Source of the DNA: a bacterium BMS3Bbin14
GTDB lineage: Bacteria; Desulfobacterota; Desulfobulbia; Desulfobulbales; Desulfobulbaceae
DNA: 64,000 nt
Reading direction: 5' to 3'
Assembly: GCA_002897615.1 (NCBI GenBank)
Contig: BDTX01000021.1
Location: forward strand, 186,001-250,000
The notes under the pieces are model-generated. The model had not been told where the DNA came from, did no database searches, and worked only from the letters and a program-made list of their open reading frames with translations. Positions 41,252 through 50,131 of this stretch are shown here, in pieces (positions within the stretch are counted from its first letter, which is position 1; each line of letters starts with the position of its first letter). The translations under genes were made by a program, and so were the position numbers.

Positions 41252-43840
41252 TCAGCCTGCGGGAACTGCCTCTTGTTTGATAAAGTGCAGCAGGGTCTCC
41301 CGCACTTTGTCTATCCGGACGGGGTCAACAATTTTACCGCCTTTGCCACAGGTCACATAAAAAATATCAATGAGCTGTTCGACCTCCGTGGCAATTCTGG
41401 CCTGGTGGATATCGAGCCCGAAATCAGAGAGCGTCTGGGTCAGGTGGTAGAGGGTGCCCGGCCGGTCACCGCAATATACCTCCACGACGGTAAACCGTTC
41501 CGAGGTCTTATTGTCAATAATCACCTCCTTCTGCAGTTGCTGCACCTGCCGTTTGGGACGCAGCCCGATCGTATGCATTTTACGGTGCAGGCGGGAACCC
41601 ACATCGAGACGGTAGTTCAGCGCCAGGTTGATATCCTGTTCCAGGCCCTGCCAGTCCTGCTCCGCAAAACCGGCATCGGCGACCGGCGCCACGTCAAGAA
41701 CGTCAACCACCGTGTCGTCGGGCCAGGTGAATATATGGGCCGCCAGCACCCTGAGATTATGGAGGGCCAGCACACCGCACAGCTTGGCCAGCAAACCGGG
41801 CCGGTCCCTGCTCATGACGAGGAGCGACCAGTAACCCTGCCGGGTCTCCTCGGGAAAAAGCAGGACCTGCTGCAGCAGGCGGGACGCCTTTTCATCGTGT
41901 ATCTGCAGATGGTGTGCCACCGTCTCGGGGCTAAAGCTCATCAGGTAGTCGGCCGGCAGGTCGTGAACACTGATTCTGGTCTTCCGGCCCGCCGTCAGCC
42001 GGGCTACCTGGGTCTTCAGCCATGAAACCCCCTGTTCCTCGCCATTGCCGGTTACGGCCCGGTCCGCCATTGTGACGCAGCTTGCCTCCAGGCATGATTT
42101 TACCCGGAGATAGAGTTCGGAGAGCAGGGCCGCTTTCCACTCGCTCCAGGCCGAAGGCCCGGTGGATTTCGAGTCGGCAATGGTCAGGAGATAGAGCATG
42201 GTCAGGCGATCCGGATTGCCGATCAGATCGGCGGCGGCACGAATAAATTCCTGATCTTCCAGGTCCCGGCGCATGGCATTTTCCGGCAGGTACAGATGGT
42301 AGCGTACCAGAAAGACCAGGTCTTGCCGTTCTTCCTTTTTTAAGCCGAGCCGGACGGCTATGCCGTCAATCATTTCCGCCCCGAGAATCGAATGGTCCGT
42401 ATGATGCCCCTTGCCGATGTCATGCAGCAGGGCCGCAAGATATACCAGATGCGGGGAGGCCAGTCCCGTGAACAGCTCCGGTTGCAGTTTGTGCAGGCGG
42501 GTCATCTCCGACACCGTTTGCAGCTGGTGCCGGTCAACCGTGTAAATATGATACAGGTCATGCTGGGCCAGTGATTCTACCCCGCTGAATTCGGGGATAT
42601 AGGAGGTCAGTAGTCCGGTCTCCAGCATGACTTCCAGCACCGGCATGGGGTCCTTGCTGCGCATCAGGACCGCAAAAAAAATTCTTGAAATCCGCCGCGA
42701 CGAGCGGAAAGAGTCATTCACCAGCCCGAGATTCCGGGTGACGGCCTGCCGGGTGCGATGATGCAGGGACTGGCCGGTTCGTCCGGCCTGTAAAAAGAGC
42801 CGCATGAGCAGATAGGGCCGTTCGGCGAGTTCTCCGGGGTGGGCCAGGCGGATACTGCCGTTCCGGCCGATAATGCCCTTCTCCAGTTGCCGTTCGGCCC
42901 GGCCGCCTTCCGTGAGGCCGAGAACCTCCTGGACCTGTTCGAAAAAAAGATCCGTGATCACGGCAATGGTCTGCAGATGTGCATATACCCGGCGCATGAA
43001 ATGTTCCACCGCCAGCATGCCGTCCCGGTCTTCACAGCCAAAGGAGGCGGCCATCTCTTCCTGGTACTCGAAGAACAACTGGTCGTTTTTCCTCCGGCTG
43101 ATGTAATGCAGCCGGTTGCGGATGCGGGTCAGCATATCCCATGATTCTTCAAAGGCCCGGCAGTCATGGGGCTCAAGCATGCCGGACTCTTCCATGGCGG
43201 CTATGCCGTCCAGCCCGAACACGGCCTTGCCTGTCCAGAGCATGCCCTGGATATCACGCATGCCGCCCTTGCCTTCCTTGATATGAGGCTCCAGCAGGTA
43301 GCTGTGGCTGCCATATTTTTCGCGTCTCTCGCTGCGGAATTCCTCCATGATCCGGACAAAATCCCGGCGGCGGCCGTCCAGAATTTTTTTTCTGTAGCGT
43401 TGACGCAAATTGTCAAAGAGCGATTGCGAACCGGCCAGCAGGCGGGCATCCAGCAGGGCCACCTGAAAGAAAAAATCACTGCGGGCAAAGCTGATCGCCC
43501 CGCCCGGAGTGCGGACGGAATGACCGACCTCGAAGCCGCCGTCCCAGAGGGGATACAGGATCGCCTCGGCAACATCCCGCATGGACCTGGATGCCCGGCG
43601 GTCATGGAGCAGGAGCAGGTCAACATCCGAAAAGGGATAGAGTTCGCGGCGGCCGTAGCCGCCAAGGGCCACCAGGGCAATCTTGCCGCGGGCAGACCGG
43701 ACTGCCGGCGCCTTATTAAAATGATCGATTATAAAATCATCGGTCAGGCCGGTCTGCCGCCGGAGCAGTTCTTGGCCGGAAAGCCCGCGCTGCCACAACT
43801 TTTCCAGGGCCTCTCGCTGCAGCCGCAGCTCGGAGCTCAT
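41252..43840 (-). CDS. glnD: PII uridylyltransferase/uridylyl-removing enzyme
   Basis: A bifunctional sensor of glutamine that adds or removes UMP on the PII protein encoded just upstream. About 862 residues. The nucleotidyltransferase domain has GGYGRRELYPFSDVDLLLL, followed by HIKEGKGGMRDIQ, the HD hydrolase site LLHDIGKGHHTDHSILG, and two C-terminal ACT domains (DRPGLLAKLCGVLALHNLRV and DRPGTLYHLTQTLSDFGLDI). The ATG at 43840 begins one base after the glnK stop (TAATATG), with GAGGC upstream, so the two are coupled. Its presence with glnK shows covalent PII control. Confidence 0.95.
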   Translation of the reverse strand: MSSELRLQREALEKLWQRGLSGQELLRRQTGLTDDFIIDHFNKAPAVRSARGKIALVALGGYGRRELYPFSDVDLLLLHDRRASRSMRDVAEAILYPLWDGGFEVGHSVRTPGGAISFARSDFFFQVALLDARLLAGSQSLFDNLRQRYRKKILDGRRRDFVRIMEEFRSERREKYGSHSYLLEPHIKEGKGGMRDIQGMLWTGKAVFGLDGIAAMEESGMLEPHDCRAFEESWDMLTRIRNRLHYISRRKNDQLFFEYQEEMAASFGCEDRDGMLAVEHFMRRVYAHLQTIAVITDLFFEQVQEVLGLTEGGRAERQLEKGIIGRNGSIRLAHPGELAERPYLLMRLFLQAGRTGQSLHHRTRQAVTRNLGLVNDSFRSSRRISRIFFAVLMRSKDPMPVLEVMLETGLLTSYIPEFSGVESLAQHDLYHIYTVDRHQLQTVSEMTRLHKLQPELFTGLASPHLVYLAALLHDIGKGHHTDHSILGAEMIDGIAVRLGLKKEERQDLVFLVRYHLYLPENAMRRDLEDQEFIRAAADLIGNPDRLTMLYLLTIADSKSTGPSAWSEWKAALLSELYLRVKSCLEASCVTMADRAVTGNGEEQGVSWLKTQVARLTAGRKTRISVHDLPADYLMSFSPETVAHHLQIHDEKASRLLQQVLLFPEETRQGYWSLLVMSRDRPGLLAKLCGVLALHNLRVLAAHIFTWPDDTVVDVLDVAPVADAGFAEQDWQGLEQDINLALNYRLDVGSRLHRKMHTIGLRPKRQVQQLQKEVIIDNKTSERFTVVEVYCGDRPGTLYHLTQTLSDFGLDIHQARIATEVEQLIDIFYVTCGKGGKIVDPVRIDKVRETLLHFIKQEAVPAG

Positions 43841-43841
43841 A

Positions 43842-44231
<390 letters not shown>

Positions 44232-45446
44232 CTAAAAATTGTAGCCAACCTCCTGGTGCTCGACCACGTCAAGCCCCTGCTCCTCTTCTTCGGCCGCCAC
44301 CCGCAGACCGACAAGCGCATCAACCACTTTCAGGATGATAAAGGTCAAAACTAACGAGTAGGCGATAACGCTCGCGGCGGCAATGGCCTGGATGGCGAGC
44401 TGTTGGGGATGGCCGTAAAACAGGCCGTTGGCGCCGTCAGGATTCAGGGCCGTGGAGGCAAAAAGGCCGGTGGCGAGAGCCCCCCATAGACCGCCCACGC
44501 CATGCACGCCAACAACATCAAGGGCGTCGTCGTAGCCTATTTTTGTTTTGCAGAGTACGGCAAAATAACAGATGGCCCCGGCAACAAGTCCGATCAGGAT
44601 CGCCGGCAACGGGCCGACAAAACCGCAGGCCGGCGTAATGGCAACCAGGCCGGCAACCGCCCCTGAAGCGGCCCCCAGGGTAGTCGGCTTGCCCTGGATC
44701 TTCCACTCGGCCAGGACCCAGGAAATAGCCCCGGCCCCGGTGGCGACCTGGGTGGTGATGAGCGCCAGGACCGCGACCGGCCCGGCTGACAGGGCGCTCC
44801 CGGCGTTAAAGCCGAACCAGCCGAACCAGAGAATGCCCGCTCCCAGGATGGTCATGGGCAGGTTGTTCGGATGCATGGATTCTTTACGCCAGCCTTTACG
44901 TCGGCCGAGAACCAGGGCCGCCACCAGGGCCGCCGCGCCGGAGTTGATATGGATGACCGTGCCGCCGGCAAAATCAAGAGCGCCCATTTTGCCGATCCAG
45001 CCGCCGCCCCAGACCCAGTGGCAGACCGGCAGGTAGACCAGGGTGGTCCAGAAGATTGTAAAAAGAACAAAGGCCGAAAATTTCATCCGCTCCGCATAGG
45101 CACCGGTAATCAGGGCCGGTGTAATGACGGCAAACATCAACTGAAAGGCGCAGAACAGGAGATTGGGGATGGTCTTGGAATAGGGGCCGATACCGGTGGT
45201 TACATGGTTCAATCCCAGGTACTGCAACCCGCCGATAAAACCGCCGATATCCGGGCCAAAAGCCAGGGAGTAGCCGTAGAGGACCCATATTATTGAAACA
45301 ATGCCCAGGCAGAAAAAGCTCTGCATCATGATTGACAGTACATTTTTCGACCTGACCATGCCGCCGTAAAAAAGTGCCAGGCCCGGCGTCATAAACATGA
45401 CCATGGCTGTTGCCACCAACATAAACGCGGTATCTCCGGAATTCAC
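44232..45446 (-). CDS. amtB: Ammonium transporter
   Basis: A 404-residue Amt/MEP/Rh channel with eleven membrane helices. It opens GDTAFMLVATAMVMFMTPGLALFYGGMVR and has WVWGGGWIGKMGALDFAGG, HINSGAAALVAALVLGRR (conserved His) and DDALDVVGVHGVGGLWGALA (second conserved His), with a short cytoplasmic tail. The start is GTG 45446 with GAGGAG upstream. It is first in the amtB-glnK-glnD-glnA block. Confidence 0.96.
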   Translation of the reverse strand: MNSGDTAFMLVATAMVMFMTPGLALFYGGMVRSKNVLSIMMQSFFCLGIVSIIWVLYGYSLAFGPDIGGFIGGLQYLGLNHVTTGIGPYSKTIPNLLFCAFQLMFAVITPALITGAYAERMKFSAFVLFTIFWTTLVYLPVCHWVWGGGWIGKMGALDFAGGTVIHINSGAAALVAALVLGRRKGWRKESMHPNNLPMTILGAGILWFGWFGFNAGSALSAGPVAVLALITTQVATGAGAISWVLAEWKIQGKPTTLGAASGAVAGLVAITPACGFVGPLPAILIGLVAGAICYFAVLCKTKIGYDDALDVVGVHGVGGLWGALATGLFASTALNPDGANGLFYGHPQQLAIQAIAAASVIAYSLVLTFIILKVVDALVGLRVAAEEEEQGLDVVEHQEVGYNF

Positions 45447-45548
45447 CCTCTAGTACTCCTCTTGTTTTTTATTTTACAATGCCTTGATTTAGATAATGCT
45501 GACAACCTGTCAGGTCTTCAAATATGTTAGCTGGTGCCATCACCAACA

Positions 45549-45564
45549 ATCAAACTTTATGCCA
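45549..45564 (-). promoter_or_regulatory. Weak sigma54-like promoter upstream of amtB
   Basis: On the minus strand, TGGCATAAAGTTTGAT matches the -24 GG element but has GA in place of the -12 GC. It lies about 100 bases before the amtB start. Nitrogen control by sigma54 would be expected for this operon, but the match is imperfect. The rest of 45447-45733 shows no gene. Confidence 0.25.
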
Positions 45565-45733
45565 ATTTCGGTAAAGAATGATTAACTAGCTATTATATAA
45601 CTAATAATAACAATAATTCAAGCCGAAACTATGCCGGGGTAAAATTTTCATTTTTGTAAAAAATGATACTGGATATGCCAATTTTGTAAGGAAGGCGGTC
45701 GAGGATCAGCGGAAAAAAGCGGTACAATCTGGC

Positions 45734-46025
45734 GTTTTGTCACTGGAGATGATAATGCCTGGATCCGTGAGCATTCGAGAACGGTACCGATGCAGATAGC
45801 GAGCCTGCGAGACCTTCGAGGCGGCAACGATGTTGATTATCCTGGTGTGATATCAACTTTGTTGTCAACGCAGCGGCTGCGCCGTTCTCGGGCGGACCGC
45901 AGGGCGGCGCAGTGAAGACCGGGGAATGCGTTTATTTGGCAACAATGCAATAAATTCCATATATTGCATGGAGTATCACCTCAAGCTGTCACTGATTCAG
46001 GGTTTTGTCACTGGAGATGATACTG
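45734..46025. repeat. 24-bp direct repeats bracketing MITE copy 6
   Basis: Bases 45734-45757 recur at 46002-46025 with one mismatch (the first 21 bases are identical, beginning GTTTTGTCACTGGAG). They abut both ends of the element exactly. The right copy begins just after the stop codon of the histidine kinase gene. Confidence 0.9.
45758..46001 (+). mobile_element. Family 1 MITE-like element, copy 6 (longest form)
   Basis: A 244-bp long form, from CCTGGATCCGTGAGC to GCTGTCACTGATTCAGG. It carries the usual long-form insert (GGCGGCAACGATGTTGATTA, CAACGCAGCGGCTGCGCC) plus ~25 extra bases near 45793-45818. Its flanks are 24-bp direct repeats instead of the 5-bp duplications of other copies. It is located between the kinase 3' end and amtB. 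Confidence 0.85.
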
Positions 46026-46026
46026 G

Positions 46027-48267
46027 TCAATGGTCGAGTATATCATGCAGGATTTTGCCGAGGTCGGCGATTTCAAATGGTTTGGCGGCGACGCCGCTGA
46101 AACCGTATTTCCGGTATTCGGCCATGATCGGATCATTGGAATAACCGCTTGAGACAATGGCCTTCACCTGCGGATCGTATTGCCGTAATTTTTCAATGGC
46201 TTCCTTGCCGCCCATGCCCCCGGGGATAGTCAAATCGATGATGACCGCATCGTACGGTTTGCCGGCTTCCTTGGCTTTGATATAGAGCGCGACCGCCTCG
46301 GCTCCGTCGGCGGCAAGATCGGCTTTGTAACCGAGATATTTCAGCATTTCCGCGACAATTTCTCTCAGCTGGTCCTCGTCATCCATGACGAGGATCCTGC
46401 CGGTGCCAAGGATTTCAGTTGGTCTGTCGGCGGCATTTTCAGACGGGCTTTCTTCTTTCAGGGCCGGGATATAGATGGTAAATGTCGTGCCGGCGCCTAA
46501 CTCTGATTCGACCACCAGGCGACCGTTATGCTTGCTGATGATAGAGTGGCAGATTGTCAGTCCCAGGCCGTTACCGTCCTGTTTGGTGGTAAAGTAGGGG
46601 TCGAAAATTTTTTCGATATATTTTTTTTCTATGCCGGTACCTGCGTCGATAAATTCGATTTTGACATATTCACCCTTGCGCAGGGGCGGCAATTCACCCT
46701 TTTCGACGGTCACATTCTCCGCCCTGACCGTTATTGTCCCGCCCTTCGGCATGGCCTGGGCGCCATTGAGGGTGATATTCTGGATGACCTGGCTGATCTG
46801 CCCTTTATCGGCCTCGATGGGCCATAAATCTTCCGGGAGCTGATAGTCACACCTGACGTTGGAACCGCTCAGGACAAAACTGGTCGATTCTTTGAGCAGC
46901 GGGGCAATCGGGACAAGCTGTTTAACCGGTTTTCCGCCCTTGGAAAAGGTGAGCAGCTGCTGGGTCAGGTCCTGGGCCCGCACTGATGCCTTTTTGGCGT
47001 TCTCCAGCCAGCCCCATATCTTGTCGTCAGGGTCAAGGTTCCTCATGGCCAGGTCGATATGTCCCAGGATACCGGTTAAAAGGTTGTTGAAGTCATGGGC
47101 AATACCGCCGGCGAGGACCCCGATTGATTCCAGCTTCTGGACCCTTAACCGTTCGGCTCCCATTTTCTTACGGTCGGTGATATCCCGGATAAAGCAGAAA
47201 AAATTACCCCGTCCTTCCATCTCGGCGAAGCTCGCGCTGATCTCGACCGCGACCAGCGTCCCGTCTTTTGTTTTCTGGTCGGCCTGAAAGATCAGGGAAC
47301 GGGCTTCCTTTATTCGCTCCAGGAGATCCGCCGGATCTAGCTGTGATTCGAGGAGTTCGATATCGGCGAATTTCATCTGCACCAATTCTTCTTTCGTATA
47401 TCCGGTCATGGTGCATAAGGACGGATTGGTATCAACGATATGACCATCTTCGCCAATAAGGGCAAAGCCATCGGTTGAGGTCTGGAGGATCGTCTGGTTC
47501 CGGGTCATCTGGGCCAGGATCTTCTCATTCGTTTCCTTTAAGGTCAGGCTCATGTCATTAAAGGATTCGATGAGTTCCTTGAATTCATGTTGCCCCTGGT
47601 AGGATGAAGTCGCGCCCAGTTCGCCGGCTTTTATTCTCCGGGTCGCCATTAACAATTCTGAAACGGGTTGAGTGATGCTCCTGATTAAATAGATCGCAAT
47701 GGCCAGGGCGATCAGGAATGAAAATGCCAGGGTAACGACAAGTATCCATTTTGATTTTTTAACTTTCTCTGATGCCGCTATCGTCTTTTTGCGTAGACTT
47801 TTGTTGGCCGTCAAAGCCATTTGCTGGGATTTGGCAATTATGGTGTCACCGATATCGGCGGCAACGACCTGGAGCCTTTTGATCCTTTGCGGATCAGCCG
47901 TTGAAGTGATGAAATAGCTGAGGGCGTCCTTGTACTGTTCCGTCAATTGCTGTAACTCTTTTATGCTCCGGGCTACAGGCGGGGCATGATGGCAGCTGCC
48001 GCATGATCGCACCCTGTTGTCGAGTTTGAGGACGTTGTCCGCAATAACGTCCAGTTCCTTGCCGAACGACGTTCCGGTCGTGTAGAGATTGGCCTGAACC
48101 GTCTGGACGTTGATGACCAGTTCCTGCCGGATAATCTCGACCTTGTGCAGGGCGACCAGGTAGTCAAGGTTATTTATGGTCTGGGAAATCAGGTAGAGGT
48201 TGGTGATAACCCCGGCAAGAAACAGAAGGAATAACGACAAAAATAAAAGGAGTATTTTCTTCTTCAT
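46027..48267 (-). CDS. Hybrid sensor histidine kinase with periplasmic c-heme motif
   Basis: A 746-residue membrane sensor. The first membrane helix is ~5-27, and the periplasmic helical domain ~28-175 contains a CxxCH heme-attachment motif (CGSCHH, residues 89-94). The second helix is ~176-196, followed by HAMP and a PAS domain (~265-375, GFALIGEDGHIVDTN). HisKA has the phospho-acceptor His in GGIAHDFNNLLTGILGHID, the ATPase domain has DAGTGIEKKYIEKIFDPYF and GNGLGLTI, and a C-terminal receiver domain has DAVIIDLTIPGGMGG. It closes the cytochrome/porin operon, five bases after the PhnD-like gene. It probably senses redox state or a small ligand through the heme and the partner binding proteins. 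Confidence 0.9.
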   Translation of the reverse strand: MKKKILLLFLSLFLLFLAGVITNLYLISQTINNLDYLVALHKVEIIRQELVINVQTVQANLYTTGTSFGKELDVIADNVLKLDNRVRSCGSCHHAPPVARSIKELQQLTEQYKDALSYFITSTADPQRIKRLQVVAADIGDTIIAKSQQMALTANKSLRKKTIAASEKVKKSKWILVVTLAFSFLIALAIAIYLIRSITQPVSELLMATRRIKAGELGATSSYQGQHEFKELIESFNDMSLTLKETNEKILAQMTRNQTILQTSTDGFALIGEDGHIVDTNPSLCTMTGYTKEELVQMKFADIELLESQLDPADLLERIKEARSLIFQADQKTKDGTLVAVEISASFAEMEGRGNFFCFIRDITDRKKMGAERLRVQKLESIGVLAGGIAHDFNNLLTGILGHIDLAMRNLDPDDKIWGWLENAKKASVRAQDLTQQLLTFSKGGKPVKQLVPIAPLLKESTSFVLSGSNVRCDYQLPEDLWPIEADKGQISQVIQNITLNGAQAMPKGGTITVRAENVTVEKGELPPLRKGEYVKIEFIDAGTGIEKKYIEKIFDPYFTTKQDGNGLGLTICHSIISKHNGRLVVESELGAGTTFTIYIPALKEESPSENAADRPTEILGTGRILVMDDEDQLREIVAEMLKYLGYKADLAADGAEAVALYIKAKEAGKPYDAVIIDLTIPGGMGGKEAIEKLRQYDPQVKAIVSSGYSNDPIMAEYRKYGFSGVAAKPFEIADLGKILHDILDH

Positions 48268-48271
48268 CCGT

Positions 48272-49183
48272 TTATTTGTAATCCGACATGGTTATACCGG
48301 CTTCTTTTGCCATGTTCGAGATGGGTGCGAAGTCTGAATTATTGGCCTTGATGAAGCGCAGCGCTGCGAATTTTTTCAGAACCTGTCGGCCTCTTGCCGT
48401 GTTTTTCATGTTTAACAGGACGGACAGTATCCTCTGGCGCAGGCTGGCGGGGATATCGTCTCTGAGACAGAGGGTGACTTCCGGTACGGGCGGGGATTGG
48501 GCGATGATTCGCAGCTCCGATTTGATTGATGGGTCACTGGCTATCTGTTTGTTGAAAACCGTGTCCTTGGCCGCGCCGATATCTGCTCGGCCGTCAAGCA
48601 CCGCAAAAAGTGCGGAGGCATGGCTGCCGGAGAACCAACAGCGGCTGAAAAAGCTATGTCGGTCTTTGACCCCGTGCCGCCGCAGAAAGGCCATGGGGAA
48701 AAGGTAGCCTTCGGTTGTTGCCGGGTCCACAAAGACAAAACTTTTGCCCCGCATATCCTTTACCGTCTTGATCCCGCTGTCGCGTCTGACGAAGATATAC
48801 CCCCGCGAAGTCGATTTTCCTTCAAGATTAACGGGGCTGGCCACGGGTTCGAGTTGAAATTCCTTGATACCCAGGGCGGCGGTGAAAGAACTGAGAAAGG
48901 CCCCGTCGAGTTGCCGTGATTTAAACCTCTTGATCACTTCCCCGTAGCGGCTCATGATCGTTAACCTGACTTTGAATCCGAGCTGGTCGGAGAGGTATCC
49001 GGCCAGGTCCCGGTATCGTTCTATCTGGTCGAAGATATTGTGCTCCGGCTCAATTCCGATCAGCAGGCCTCTGGCTTTGGCCGATACCCGGGGCGCCTGG
49101 ACGGTCACGGCCGTTAGACAGAGAAAAACGAGCAGGAAAAGTCTGCCGGCAGAGCGGAATTTTGTTGCACAACAAACAATCAT
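48272..49183 (-). CDS. PhnD-like periplasmic substrate-binding protein
   Basis: A 303-residue secreted protein (signal peptide to about VSAKA, residue ~36). It is of the phosphate/phosphite/phosphonate-binding PhnD family, with LLIGIEPEHNIFDQIERYRDLAGYL, IMSRYGEVIKRFKSRQLDGAF, FVFVDPATTEGYLFP and DGRADIGAAKDTVF. No permease or ATPase follows. Instead it sits directly before a sensor kinase and overlaps the preceding binding-protein gene by four bases. That suggests a ligand-sensing partner for the kinase rather than an importer, as is known for other PhnD-like proteins paired with kinases. The ligand is unknown. Confidence 0.82.
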   Translation of the reverse strand: MIVCCATKFRSAGRLFLLVFLCLTAVTVQAPRVSAKARGLLIGIEPEHNIFDQIERYRDLAGYLSDQLGFKVRLTIMSRYGEVIKRFKSRQLDGAFLSSFTAALGIKEFQLEPVASPVNLEGKSTSRGYIFVRRDSGIKTVKDMRGKSFVFVDPATTEGYLFPMAFLRRHGVKDRHSFFSRCWFSGSHASALFAVLDGRADIGAAKDTVFNKQIASDPSIKSELRIIAQSPPVPEVTLCLRDDIPASLRQRILSVLLNMKNTARGRQVLKKFAALRFIKANNSDFAPISNMAKEAGITMSDYK

Positions 49184-50130
49184 CTTATCACCGTGGTTGC
49201 CTCCACTATTAAGTGAATCGGGAAATTGATACCTATTTTTTTGGCTGCTCTGAGATTAACCACCAGTTCGGTATCCCTGAGAACTTCGGGCGCGATATTT
49301 TTTGGTGGCGTCCCGAGCAATATTTTTGCGGCCATTTTGGCCGCTTCTTTCCCCTGTTCGGCAGGAGGCTGGTACAATGCAAGGGTTACGCCATCTGCCG
49401 TTTGGTCCGGAAAAATACTTGCGGATGGCGCCATCTTTTCCTGTAACATAGGAATGATATCGCCTATGAACGAGCTGACGATAGCGCTGCCGGTTATAAA
49501 AAAGGCGCCATCGTCAGTGGTAGACTTCAGCTTCTCAATATCGCGACGGCTTTTGATATTGATCTTCGTCAACCGGATGTGCTGTTCTATGGTCAGGCGT
49601 TGAAACTCATTGGCCTGCCTGACCGAGTCTTCTTCCAAACTGCTGTAGACAACGCTGAGCGTTGAAATTTGTTTTAGGCTCCGAAGATACCTGAGGATGC
49701 TGGTGAGGGGTACCTTAAAACCGCAGCCGGTCACATTCCTGCCCTGAACGGCAGTGGCCTCGGGATTATAGAAACCAGCATAGACCAGCGGAATATCTGT
49801 TCTTTCCTGGATGACAGCCAGGGTGGCGGATGAGCCATAGGCGACAATGAGATTAACATCGGCGGCAATCAGTTTTCTTGCCGTGTTGCTCAAGGCGATG
49901 GGATCAGGGAAAGGCCTCTGCAGGATGATTTTGAGGCGTTGTCCTGGCGGAGTCAGCCTCTTCAGCTCCCTGACAAAGGCGCGGTGCATGGTGCTGTAAT
50001 AGGGGGTATTGTCGGGCATTACCACCCCGATCAGCGTTTCCCTCGCCGATGCTGATGGAAGATGGAAAACGAACAGGAACAACAGAGACAGCAGGAATCT
50101 GTAAATAATTCTGCCAGCTCTTGCCTTCAA
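49180..50130 (-). CDS. ABC-type substrate-binding protein (ABC_sub_bind family)
   Basis: A ~316-residue secreted protein with a hydrophobic signal segment (FLLSLLFLFVFHLPSASA) and a two-lobed type 1 binding fold: ETLIGVVMPDNTPYYSTMHRAF, LIVAYGSSATLAVIQERTDIP, VVYSSLEEDSVRQANEFQRL and SIFPDQTADGVTLALY. It matches the ABC_sub_bind (PF04392) family, whose ligands include nucleosides and aromatic molecules. A TTG at 50130, one base after the porin stop with AGG upstream, is favoured. A longer frame would overlap the porin by 71 bp. No transporter partners are present, so a sensory role with the kinase is likely. Confidence 0.75.
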   Translation of the reverse strand: MKARAGRIIYRFLLSLLFLFVFHLPSASARETLIGVVMPDNTPYYSTMHRAFVRELKRLTPPGQRLKIILQRPFPDPIALSNTARKLIAADVNLIVAYGSSATLAVIQERTDIPLVYAGFYNPEATAVQGRNVTGCGFKVPLTSILRYLRSLKQISTLSVVYSSLEEDSVRQANEFQRLTIEQHIRLTKINIKSRRDIEKLKSTTDDGAFFITGSAIVSSFIGDIIPMLQEKMAPSASIFPDQTADGVTLALYQPPAEQGKEAAKMAAKILLGTPPKNIAPEVLRDTELVVNLRAAKKIGINFPIHLIVEATTVIR

Positions 50131-50131
50131 T

